From Pedobacter arcticus A12 (GTDB lineage: Bacteria > Bacteroidota > Bacteroidia > Sphingobacteriales > Sphingobacteriaceae): DNA of 64,000 nucleotides. The position numbers and the translations under genes were made by a program. The notes beneath the pieces were generated by a model. The model saw only the letters and a program-made list of their open reading frames with translations, searched no databases and had not been told where the DNA came from. Location of the stretch: assembly GCF_000302595.1 (NCBI RefSeq), contig NZ_JH947126.1:94454-158453 (forward strand), in the 5' to 3' direction. Of this stretch, positions 35,027 through 43,039 are shown in pieces. Numbering within the stretch: position 1 is the stretch's first letter; each line of letters begins with the position of its first letter.

Positions 35027-36286
35027 ATGAATTTTGAAAGAATAAATGAGAAGCTCTCTATTTTGGCCGATGCCGCAAAGTACGATGTTTCCTGTTCGTC
35101 AAGCGGAAGCAACCGTAAAAATAAAAACAAAGGCCTTGGTGATGCAAGCGGGATGGGCATTTGCCATTCCTATACAGAAGACGGCCGTTGTGTTTCGCTC
35201 TTGAAAATTCTGTTGACCAACGTTTGTATTTACGATTGTGCTTATTGTGTAACTAGAAAAAGCAATGATATTAAAAGAGCGGCTTTTACTGTGCAAGAAG
35301 TTGTTGACCTCACCATTAATTTTTACCGCCGTAATTATATTGAAGGCTTGTTTTTGAGTTCGGGGATTTTTAAAGATGCCAATACCACGATGGAGCGTTT
35401 GGTAGCTGTAGCCAAAAAACTGCGATTAGAGCAAAATTTCAACGGTTATATTCACCTAAAAAGTATCCCGGGTGCAACAGACGAGCTGATGAAAGAAGCC
35501 GGTTTATATGCAGACCGACTGAGTGTTAACTTAGAACTACCGACCGTTGAAGGCTTAAAGTTACTTGCTCCGGATAAAAACAGGCAGGATATGATTAATC
35601 CGATGACCTTTGTGAAAAACGAAATCATTCTATATCAGGATGAAAAGAGGCGTTTTAAAAAATCACCAAAGTTTGCCCCCGGCGGACAGAGTACACAGAT
35701 GATTATCGGGGCTACACCAGAAACTGATTTACAAATTATTCACACGGCTAACGATTTTTATAAAGATTTTAATTTAAAAAGGGTTTATTATTCGGGCTAT
35801 ATTCCTGTTTCGCAGGATGCTCGTTTACCATCTTTACAATCTCAAGTGCCAATGCTTAGAGAAAACAGGCTTTACCAAGCAGATTGGTTGATGCGATTTT
35901 ACGGCTTTAGAGCAGATGAGATCCTAGATGTTAAAAAACCATTTTTGGAACTGGACGTAGATCCAAAACTGGGCTGGGCCTTGAGAAACCTTGATTTTTT
36001 TCCGCTTAATATACAAACTGCGGATTTCCATGCCATATTAAGAATTCCTGGAGTAGGAGTGAAGTCGGCGTGGAAAATTGTGGAAGGACGGAAGTTTACT
36101 AAGCTTAATTTACAGCATTTACAGAAAATGGGGGTAGCTGTAAACCGGGCACAGCACTTCATCAGCTTTGCAAATTCATTCATCAAGACCAATTTATTGC
36201 AGCAACATAATTTAAAAGATATTATCCTAGGAACGGTAAAAAGCAAATATCAGACACATTATTCGGCACAATTAAGCCTTTTTTAA
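35027..36286 (+). CDS. Putative DNA modification/repair radical SAM protein (TIGR03916 type)
   Basis: The 419-residue protein is a radical-SAM enzyme with the iron-sulfur cluster motif CIYDCAYC (CxxxCxxC, near residue 70) and an SAM-domain GLFLSSGIF. Near the C-terminus lies a helix-hairpin-helix (LRIPGVGVKSAWKIV), which suggests DNA binding. I recognise it as the TIGR03916 family (rSAM_link_UDG), whose members are coded next to uracil-DNA-glycosylase-linked proteins. The next gene overlaps it by one base (TAATG) and is the usual partner. The reaction is unknown; a role in DNA lesion repair is inferred from the helix-hairpin-helix and the partner family. Confidence 0.88.
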   Translation: MNFERINEKLSILADAAKYDVSCSSSGSNRKNKNKGLGDASGMGICHSYTEDGRCVSLLKILLTNVCIYDCAYCVTRKSNDIKRAAFTVQEVVDLTINFYRRNYIEGLFLSSGIFKDANTTMERLVAVAKKLRLEQNFNGYIHLKSIPGATDELMKEAGLYADRLSVNLELPTVEGLKLLAPDKNRQDMINPMTFVKNEIILYQDEKRRFKKSPKFAPGGQSTQMIIGATPETDLQIIHTANDFYKDFNLKRVYYSGYIPVSQDARLPSLQSQVPMLRENRLYQADWLMRFYGFRADEILDVKKPFLELDVDPKLGWALRNLDFFPLNIQTADFHAILRIPGVGVKSAWKIVEGRKFTKLNLQHLQKMGVAVNRAQHFISFANSFIKTNLLQQHNLKDIILGTVKSKYQTHYSAQLSLF

Positions 36287-37047
36287 TGATTACACTTTTA
36301 ACTTATGACCATAGTTTAGATGGTTTTTTCACTGCTGTTTTCGAAGTGTATGAGTACAAAATAGAAAAAGCCGAAATCAGGAAGGAAGCGCTAGAAAAGC
36401 CTGCACTTTTTTATGGTTTGCACCGTGTAATTACGGACCCTAAAAAAGCTGAACGGGTATTTAAAAAACTAAAAATGCTATTGGGTGAAAAGGGAATTCA
36501 TCAAATTATTTATAGTCTTTTAACAGAAGATGAGCATTGTGAGCGACCAATTTTAGAGGTAATTAAATATGCTATAGCAAATCCCGAAAAGAAGGTTTTA
36601 AGTAATATGACAAACCAATCTGTGCTGAAGCTAGAAAGATACACCAAGCAGGTAGGCAGAGAAAAGCATCGTATGGAAGCTTTTGTACGCTTTAGGCTAA
36701 TTACCGACCAGATTTACTTTGCAGAAATAGAACCTGATTTTAATGTAATGCCAATTATTGCTAAGCATTTTGCACAACGCTATCAGGATCAAAAATGGTT
36801 GATTTTTGATCAAAAAAGACAATATGGCCTGTTTTATAATCTCCAAACAGTAGAAACTGTTGAGATGGACTTTAGTGATAAAACCAAAGATTTAGAAATG
36901 CTGGGTAACGATGAAGATTTATATCAAAACCTGTGGCGTACTTATTTTGATAAAACAAATATTAAAGCCCGCAAAAATACGCGATTGCATATTCAGCATG
37001 TGCCAAAACGATATTGGAAGTATTTAACTGAAAAACAACCTTTTTAA
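36286..37047 (+). CDS. TIGR03915-family putative DNA repair protein (partner of the radical SAM gene)
   Basis: The 253-residue protein matches the partner family of the radical-SAM protein: it begins MITLLTYDHSLDGFFTAVFE, and has VGREKHRMEAFVRFRL, then YFAEIEPDFNVMPIIAKHFAQRY, and ends with HVPKRYWKYLTEKQP. In some bacteria this domain is fused to a C-terminal uracil-DNA glycosylase. Here it ends before any such domain, so this is the short form and the glycosylase must be elsewhere or absent. Translational coupling to the radical-SAM gene is likely. Confidence 0.88.
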   Translation: MITLLTYDHSLDGFFTAVFEVYEYKIEKAEIRKEALEKPALFYGLHRVITDPKKAERVFKKLKMLLGEKGIHQIIYSLLTEDEHCERPILEVIKYAIANPEKKVLSNMTNQSVLKLERYTKQVGREKHRMEAFVRFRLITDQIYFAEIEPDFNVMPIIAKHFAQRYQDQKWLIFDQKRQYGLFYNLQTVETVEMDFSDKTKDLEMLGNDEDLYQNLWRTYFDKTNIKARKNTRLHIQHVPKRYWKYLTEKQPF

Positions 37048-38021
37048 AGACTTTTTACTTTTCTCCACATGGTTTCGTCAACCGGAATTCCTTGAAGCAT
37101 ATTTTCTTCTCTAACTTTCAAAGTCTGCTCTCCCGGATACCTAACCCCTTGTTTATGTTGCTTAGTGTACGTTAGTATTTCATCTGCTATATTTCCCGCA
37201 TTCGGGTACAAATTCATATCTAAACATATATAAACCTGAGAAATGTTTTTTTCTTTTCCGCTTTCCGTTATTGCGGCTGTAGTTTTTCCGCCACTTAAAA
37301 TACTAGCTAACAAATCTAACATGATTGCTAAACCAGATCCTTTCCACATACCGGCGGGTAACGGGCGTTTGGTTTCTCTAATACTTTTTGGATTTTTAGT
37401 TAGGTTCCCTTCGGTGTCATAGCCGCCATAAAACGGAAGTTCATTGCCCTTTAATTCATATTCCTGTAATTTTCCATAAGAAAACTGCGCCATAGCCATA
37501 TCCAAAACGATATGTCCGTTTTTATGTGGCACCGCAATAATTAAAGGATTGTTTCCGATAGTAGCAACATCAGAACCCCAAGGAGGCATAATACCGATGG
37601 TATTTGTGAAATTAATGCCGATACAGTTTGCTTCTGCCGCTTGCCAGCCGTAAGCACCACCACGCATCCAGTGATTGGTGTTTTTTAAAGCAACGCAACC
37701 CATACCGTTCTTTTTTGCCAGCTCAATAGCTCTTTGCATGCAAAATTGAGCGTTTAAAACTCCTGGGCCTAAATTTCCATCCCACTGTTCAATTACGCCA
37801 AAGCTATTTACCAAGGTCGGCTGGGCATCAATATTAATAAAACCATCATCAATATAATTTACAAATACAGGGAATCTGTTTAAACCATGCGAATAAACCC
37901 CATCTCTACTGTTATTAGTGAAAATTTCGGCGCAAGCTTTTGCCTTGTCTTTGGCAAAACCACGATTTAATAAAACTCGTTCTAATTCAACAAATAGTGT
38001 TTGATAGTTTATTCTCTGCAT
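37044..38021 (-). CDS. YiaK-like 2,3-diketo-L-gulonate reductase (Ldh family)
   Basis: The 325-residue protein belongs to the malate/L-lactate/ureidoglycolate dehydrogenase family with its own NAD(P) fold. Stretches such as GVYSHGLNRFPVFV, NTNHWMRGGAYGWQAAE, GIMPPWGSDVATIGNNPL and MWKGSGLAIMLDLLASILSGG match what I remember of E. coli YiaK closely. YiaK reduces 2,3-diketo-L-gulonate (3-dehydro-L-gulonate 2-dehydrogenase). The ATG at 38021 is chosen over an upstream one at 38099 because the family N-terminus begins at MQRINYQTLF. Its 3' end overlaps the TIGR03915 gene by 4 bases. No other ascorbate or gulonate genes are adjacent, so the in vivo substrate is uncertain. Confidence 0.86.
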   Translation of the reverse strand: MQRINYQTLFVELERVLLNRGFAKDKAKACAEIFTNNSRDGVYSHGLNRFPVFVNYIDDGFINIDAQPTLVNSFGVIEQWDGNLGPGVLNAQFCMQRAIELAKKNGMGCVALKNTNHWMRGGAYGWQAAEANCIGINFTNTIGIMPPWGSDVATIGNNPLIIAVPHKNGHIVLDMAMAQFSYGKLQEYELKGNELPFYGGYDTEGNLTKNPKSIRETKRPLPAGMWKGSGLAIMLDLLASILSGGKTTAAITESGKEKNISQVYICLDMNLYPNAGNIADEILTYTKQHKQGVRYPGEQTLKVREENMLQGIPVDETMWRKVKSL

Positions 38022-38161
38022 TTTCCTAGTAGATATGTTTAGGGAACTCAAATATAATAATTGTTTAACTAATGGGCATTGTGTGGAGAAACTCCACAAT
38101 TGGAAATAAATGAAAAATCATTAACCAGCTGATTTATAAATGAATGTGTTTTTGCTCTCGG

Positions 38162-38190
38162 TTTGGCACTGTTATCCTTAATAGGGATAA
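38162..38190 (+). promoter_or_regulatory. Possible control region of the PepSY-like pair (TTGGCAC plus pseudo-palindrome)
   Basis: TTGGCAC (38163-38169) is identical to the -24 half of a sigma-54 promoter, but the -12 half (TTGC) is missing at the expected position. TATCCTTAATAGGGATA (38173-38189) is a 17-base pseudo-palindrome with 14 symmetric positions. No TAnnTTTG box lies upstream of the ATG at 38231. A sigma-54 regulator gene lies about 800 bases downstream, which makes the half-site worth noting; it is unproven. Confidence 0.25.
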
Positions 38191-38230
38191 TATAATTCAA
38201 TAAATAATTTAAAATTAAAAGCACATCATT

Positions 38231-38545
38231 ATGAAAAAGTTCATTTTATCAGCAGCAATAATAGCCTTAACAACTGTAGCATTTGCTCAAACCAATGAAA
38301 CACAAGCTCCAGAACAGGCAACAGCAACCGCGGCACAAGATAGTACAACATCAACAAAAGTTGAATTAACCGCACTGCCAGAAGCGGTAAAAACAACCTT
38401 AACATCTGATGCCTACAAAGCATGGACAGCTACTGAAGCTTACCTAGTAAAAGAAAATGGTAAAGAATATTACCAGATCAATGTTACTAAAGAAGAAGAA
38501 AAGGGATCTGTAAAAATTAATGTAGACGGAACTCCAGCTTCTTAA
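38231..38545 (+). CDS. Small secreted PepSY-like protein, first copy
   Basis: The 104-residue product has a signal peptide (MKKFILSAAIIALTTVAFAQ), a Thr/Ala/Gln-rich spacer (about residues 21-46) and a compact C-terminal domain (VELTALPEAVKTTLTSD, then EAYLVKENGKEYYQINVTKEE). That pattern resembles single-domain PepSY-like periplasmic proteins. The downstream gene encodes an almost identical protein; differences lie mainly in the spacer. The two copies are 54 bases apart and face the sigma-54 response regulator. Function unknown. Confidence 0.78.
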   Translation: MKKFILSAAIIALTTVAFAQTNETQAPEQATATAAQDSTTSTKVELTALPEAVKTTLTSDAYKAWTATEAYLVKENGKEYYQINVTKEEEKGSVKINVDGTPAS

Positions 38546-38599
38546 CAATTAAATCAAAAATCAATTTACTTAATATCTATTAATTTAAAAACACATATC

Positions 38600-38920
38600 A
38601 TGAAAAAGTTCATTTTATCAGCAGCCATAGCTGCGTTATCAACAGTAGCATTTGCACAAAACAGCGAGCCAACAAATAGCGAAGCTCCGGCACAAGCAAC
38701 AGAAGCTCCAGCGCAAGATAGTTCATCAACAAAAGTTGAACTAACAGCATTACCAGATGCGGTAAAAACAACCTTAACATCGGATGCTTATAAAGCTTGG
38801 ACTGCTACCGAAGCATTTTTAGTGAAAGAAAACGGAAAAGAATATTATCAGATCAATGTTACTAAAGAAGAAGAAAAAGGATCTGTAAAAATCAATGCAG
38901 ACGGAACTCCAGCTTCTTAA
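38600..38920 (+). CDS. Small secreted PepSY-like protein, second copy
   Basis: The 106-residue product is a tandem paralogue of the preceding gene. The signal peptide (MKKFILSAAIAALSTVAFAQ) and the last 55 residues are nearly identical, also at DNA level (the first 24 bases of the two genes agree). The spacer after the signal peptide has diverged and carries several Glu-Ala-Pro-Ala units. This suggests recent duplication with relaxed constraint on the linker. A terminator follows before the response-regulator gene. Confidence 0.78.
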   Translation: MKKFILSAAIAALSTVAFAQNSEPTNSEAPAQATEAPAQDSSSTKVELTALPDAVKTTLTSDAYKAWTATEAFLVKENGKEYYQINVTKEEEKGSVKINADGTPAS

Positions 38921-38970
38921 TCAGAAAATACAGTAAAGATTAACCTTAAAATTTCTTTATTAGTGTGCGA

Positions 38971-38997
38971 AAAGCCAGATTTTATCTGGCTTTTTTT
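38971..38997 (+). terminator. Rho-independent terminator after the PepSY-like pair
   Basis: AAAGCCAGAT (38971-38980) pairs with ATCTGGCTTT (38984-38993) around TTT, followed by more T. The T-tract runs into the -7 box of the next gene. Confidence 0.88.
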
Positions 38998-39004
38998 ATG
39001 TTTG
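38997..39004 (+). promoter_or_regulatory. TAnnTTTG box four bases before the response-regulator ATG (possible leaderless start)
   Basis: TATGTTTG ends at 39004 and the ATG begins at 39009, the same spacing as at 35015-35027. The box starts in the T-tract of the preceding terminator. No good -33 element is seen because that space is occupied by the terminator stem. Confidence 0.45.
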
Positions 39005-39008
39005 TAAT

Positions 39009-40334
39009 ATGCTCAAAACTTTAATTATTGAAGACGATACTTCGTTTTCGGAACTTTTGGAAGGATTTTTAGCCAAGCATAACTATGCAGTTACTTGCCA
39101 GGCTAAAGTCCAACCTGCGCTTAAAGTTTTAGCTCAAAATAATTTTCAGTTGGTATTAGTTGATTACAGACTGCCAGACGGTACAGGTTTAGAGGTTTTG
39201 AAGTATTTGCGGGAAAATGCCATAAACGTTCCTGTAATTATGATGACGAGCTTTAACGATGTTAAAACCGCTGTAAAATCAATTCAACTGGGCGCTTTTG
39301 ATTATATTTTAAAACCCGTAAACCCTGATGAATTATTATTGACGATAAAGAATGCTTTAGCACAGAAGGAACGACAAAAAAATCCTTCAATTGAGAAAGA
39401 TTATATTAAAGGAGAAAGTGAGGCCTCCAAAAAGATTTACCAGCATTTGGATTTGGTAGCACCAACAGAGATGTCGGTAATTATTCAAGGCGAAAGCGGA
39501 ACAGGAAAAGAACACATCGCCCGATTGCTTCATCTGCAAAGCAAAAGAAAAGATAAACCATTTATAGCGATTGATTGCGGTTCGTTATCTAAAGACTTAG
39601 CCATTAGCGAGTTATTCGGACATGTAAAAGGTGCGTTTACAGGGGCTTTGGCGGATAAGAAAGGACAGTTTGAACTTGCGAAAGGCGGAACTTTATTTTT
39701 AGATGAAGTTGGAAACTTAAGCTATGAAGTACAAGTAAAACTACTTAGGGCTTTGCAGGAACGCATTATACAGCCTTTAGGCGCTATTAAAACAATCGAA
39801 ATTGATGTACGGATTATTACGGCTACCAACGACGATTTGCAGAATAGTATCATTAACGGAGATTTTAGAGATGATTTATACCACCGCTTAAACCAGTTTA
39901 AAATACAATTGCCCGCCTTACGCGAGCGTGGTGATGACCTAAAGCTTTTTATCAATTATTTTATACAACAATCTAACAAAGAGTTGGATAGGAGTGTGAA
40001 ACACTTATCTAAGGAAGTAAAAAAGGTTTTGTTTGATTATGAATGGCCAGGTAATTTACGTGAACTTTCTAACGTAATTAAAAGAATGGTTTTACTAAGC
40101 CCCACAGAAACTGCAGAAATTGAGGCGCTACCAGATGAAATGGTGTTTGCTGTTAATGAACCCTCAATTATTGCTTCCGGGTCTGATTTAAAGGCGATAA
40201 ATGAAGTGAACGAAAAGGCACTGATTGAGGAAACTTTAAAAAAGACAAAATACAACAAATCTAAAACGGCCAAATTGCTGAATATCGATAGAAAAACGCT
40301 TTACGCTAAAATGGAACGCTATCAGATCGAATAA
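39009..40334 (+). CDS. Sigma-54-dependent response regulator (NtrC type, Fis HTH)
   Basis: The 441-residue protein has a receiver domain (acidic pair E8/D9-D10, phosphoacceptor D52 in [10 protein letters not shown]), an AAA+ domain (Walker A GESGTGKE near 160, the sigma-54 contact loop GAFTGA near 200, Walker [11 protein letters not shown]) and a C-terminal Fis-type helix-turn-helix ([21 protein letters not shown]). It activates RpoN-dependent promoters on phosphorylation. The hybrid kinase coded convergently (overlapping by 13 bases at the 3' ends) is its probable partner. Its targets may include the two small secreted proteins just upstream. Confidence 0.94.
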   Translation: MLKTLIIEDDTSFSELLEGFLAKHNYAVTCQAKVQPALKVLAQNNFQLVLVDYRLPDGTGLEVLKYLRENAINVPVIMMTSFNDVKTAVKSIQLGAFDYILKPVNPDELLLTIKNALAQKERQKNPSIEKDYIKGESEASKKIYQHLDLVAPTEMSVIIQGESGTGKEHIARLLHLQSKRKDKPFIAIDCGSLSKDLAISELFGHVKGAFTGALADKKGQFELAKGGTLFLDEVGNLSYEVQVKLLRALQERIIQPLGAIKTIEIDVRIITATNDDLQNSIINGDFRDDLYHRLNQFKIQLPALRERGDDLKLFINYFIQQSNKELDRSVKHLSKEVKKVLFDYEWPGNLRELSNVIKRMVLLSPTETAEIEALPDEMVFAVNEPSIIASGSDLKAINEVNEKALIEETLKKTKYNKSKTAKLLNIDRKTLYAKMERYQIE

Positions 40335-42793
40335 TTGTTTTCTTTCAGATAATCTGTAAACTGTTTTAATTGCTGTACCTGTTCTGTAATTATTGCAATT
40401 AAATCTTCTGTAAAAGATTGTTCGTTCTGCAGCATTTGCTCGGTTTTTCTGAATTGATGAGCCAGCCCTTTATAACCAATTTGTCCCGTTCTGCCAGCTA
40501 ATCGGTGTACAATCAACCTACAAAGATTAAAGTCGCGGTTGATGATTTCCGCTTGTAATAATTCAATATCGCTCGAAGAGTCTTCTACAAAACGTTTTAG
40601 TATTTTTATCAATTGATTTTGATCTCCAAAGGTCATTTTTCTAAGGCTTTCGGTATTGAAGTTTTCAAACTCGGCAGTGCAGTCTATCAGAATGTTTAAC
40701 AGGTTTTCTGAAGTAAACGGTTTGTTAATAATACCATTAAAACCCGTGTTTAATATTTGTTGTTGCTCCGCAGGCAGAACTTGGGCTGTAATAGCATAAA
40801 ACTTAACATTGCTAGGTACTTTTTCTTTAACGAGTTTAAAAAGAGCCAAGCCATCTATTTCGGGCATTCGCATATCCATTAAAACATAACCTAAATCGGG
40901 CGGTAATGGATTTTCCAACAAATCTTTAGGTTTGTTAAAGGTTTGATAAACAACATGGTTCTGCGTTAATATTAGACCGCATAAATCTAAAATCAACTGA
41001 TCATCGTCAACAATCCAAACCTTTTTGTTGGTATATTTCTTTATCGATGCTATTGGTGGGCTAATAAGCTTAACGTTGTCCATTGCAACAGCTTCATAAT
41101 TAAGCCGAAGCTCAAAAGTAGAACCTTGTCCAAGTTTACTTTCTACAGTTATTTCGCCATCATGCAAATCAACCAATTGTTTCACAATACTTAAACCTAA
41201 ACCGGTACTGTTAAAATTTAAGTTTTCGGTATGGTTTCCGTTATCAAACTCCTCAAAAATACTGGCTAAATTAACTTCGTTGATACCAATTCCTGTATCA
41301 ATAATTTTTAAATTCAACACTGCTTTTTCTAAAGTTTTCACAACATCAACAGATAGTTTTACACTCCCAGCATTGGTAAACTTGATGGCATTTCCCAAAA
41401 GGTTGTATAAAATCTGTTTGAGCCTAAAAGCATCGCCTTTGAGCCATAGTTGCTTGTTGAGGTTAACTTCTGCTATTAAAGCTAAGTTTTTTTCTAAAGC
41501 AAGAGGCTTTAAGATAAGCAACACCTCGTTAATTAAATCCTCGGGGTCAAATACTTCGCTTTTAAGATTAAATTTCCCCGACGCAATTCTGCTATAATCT
41601 AATATCTCGTTAATAATATACAGTAGGTGAGTAGCAGAAAAATGGATGGCGTCCACTGCTTTTTTATCTGGTTCAGCTGTTTTTTGAATAATTTCCGAAT
41701 AACCAACTATTGACTGTAAAGGAGTGCGGATTTCGTGACTCATGTTTGATAAAAAACGCTGCTTAGCTCTGGCATTATAATCCGCAAGCTCTTTAGCTTT
41801 CTCTAATGCTTGTCTATATCGATTGCTTTTGCCAATATCTCTTAAAATAAAATAACTCAAAAAAACCGTCAGTATAAAAAACACAATCAAAATAATAGTG
41901 ATTTGGTTAATCCCTTTATTTACTATAGTTCTGGCAGTAATACCTTTTTTAGTTACCTGCATTAATGCTTCGTTGCGTACTTCTTCCAAAACCTGAAGCA
42001 TTTGCTGCGTAAGCGTATTAGATGCATTGGCAAGGCTACGTTCTTTTGCTATAAATTTATTGCTCTTTAGCTTTTGCTTATTTTTAATTTTGTTGAGCGA
42101 GCTTTCCATATTCCGTAAAATACTATCCTCAACAAATTGATCCAGGGTGTCTTTTTTTATCTTTAATTCTTCGCTAACAACTTTGTACGAATCTGATTTT
42201 CTTTTACCAAATATTTTATTGAAAAAGCCCGATTTTCCGTCGTCTTTTAATGTAGTAGTTGAAGTTTTACTTTCGGTAGTGTAAATGGCGCTATCAGAAA
42301 GGAAGGCTCTTTCTGCAAAAATTGAGTTTAATTTTTCAATTTCTTTAGAAAAAGAATTGGTATTGAGCAAGCTATCTCTAACGGTTAAATAAAGTATAAA
42401 CTGCTGGTCTCTTTTACCCAATAGTTTTTCAATAGATTTTATACGTTGTAGCTGTGCACTATCCCTTGCATATAATCTCCTTAAAGTATCCAAACTCAGT
42501 TTTATTGCTCTTGTTTCGCTGATAAAGGCATTGTCGCCATCTTTTTCAATGGCTAAATACTTTTGCTTTTGGTCCAGTCTGGATACACTGTTGAAGATAC
42601 GGTTTACCAAAACTAATTTACTATCGGGCTTGGAAACTTGGTCTACAGTTTCAATAATCTCATCAAATACAAGTTTACTTACTCCCCAGGCAGCAATTAG
42701 TGCTAAAATCGCCATCAGAAAACCGAAAATAATTTTTCCCTTTGTGGCTCTTAATAAATCGCCCTTTATATTAAACCGATAACGATTCCGCAT
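40322..42793 (-). CDS. Hybrid sensor histidine kinase with receiver and Hpt domains
   Basis: The 823-residue inner-membrane protein has two membrane helices (about 14-38 and 296-318) enclosing a long, coiled-coil-rich periplasmic sensor. It then has HisKA (FLSNMSHEIRTPLQSIVGY), an ATPase domain (NLLGNAIKFTNAG, DTGIGI, STGLGLSIVKQLV), a receiver (YVLMDMRMPEIDG) and a C-terminal Hpt domain with its phosphoryl His in LIVHRLAGRTGQIGY. This order gives an internal His-Asp-His relay ending on the response regulator, presumably the one at 39009. The signal sensed is unknown. Confidence 0.92.
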   Translation of the reverse strand: MRNRYRFNIKGDLLRATKGKIIFGFLMAILALIAAWGVSKLVFDEIIETVDQVSKPDSKLVLVNRIFNSVSRLDQKQKYLAIEKDGDNAFISETRAIKLSLDTLRRLYARDSAQLQRIKSIEKLLGKRDQQFILYLTVRDSLLNTNSFSKEIEKLNSIFAERAFLSDSAIYTTESKTSTTTLKDDGKSGFFNKIFGKRKSDSYKVVSEELKIKKDTLDQFVEDSILRNMESSLNKIKNKQKLKSNKFIAKERSLANASNTLTQQMLQVLEEVRNEALMQVTKKGITARTIVNKGINQITIILIVFFILTVFLSYFILRDIGKSNRYRQALEKAKELADYNARAKQRFLSNMSHEIRTPLQSIVGYSEIIQKTAEPDKKAVDAIHFSATHLLYIINEILDYSRIASGKFNLKSEVFDPEDLINEVLLILKPLALEKNLALIAEVNLNKQLWLKGDAFRLKQILYNLLGNAIKFTNAGSVKLSVDVVKTLEKAVLNLKIIDTGIGINEVNLASIFEEFDNGNHTENLNFNSTGLGLSIVKQLVDLHDGEITVESKLGQGSTFELRLNYEAVAMDNVKLISPPIASIKKYTNKKVWIVDDDQLILDLCGLILTQNHVVYQTFNKPKDLLENPLPPDLGYVLMDMRMPEIDGLALFKLVKEKVPSNVKFYAITAQVLPAEQQQILNTGFNGIINKPFTSENLLNILIDCTAEFENFNTESLRKMTFGDQNQLIKILKRFVEDSSSDIELLQAEIINRDFNLCRLIVHRLAGRTGQIGYKGLAHQFRKTEQMLQNEQSFTEDLIAIITEQVQQLKQFTDYLKENNYSI

Positions 42794-43039
42794 CTTAAAA
42801 TAATAAAACCTCTTTTTAGGTGCTTAACAGAAATTATCATACCAAAGTTTGCCCTGTCGATAAACCGGGGAAATAACTATTGATTTTCAGCAGGTTAAAT
42901 AATCCAAAATTTAAAGGTTGATAATTGTTAGTTCTTTTAGCAGATTTTGGGATGTGTTACGCGAAAAAATAGCCTAATTTAGAAGTCGTTTCAACTAAAA
43001 ATAGCTTTATAAAATTAAGAATATCCTATTTAAATATAA

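Noticed and set aside
38163-38179. Full sigma-54 promoter before the PepSY-like pair
   Set aside because: TTGGCAC matches the -24 half, but the expected -12 TTGC is TCCT at the right distance, so it is not called as a promoter and is kept only as a half-site.
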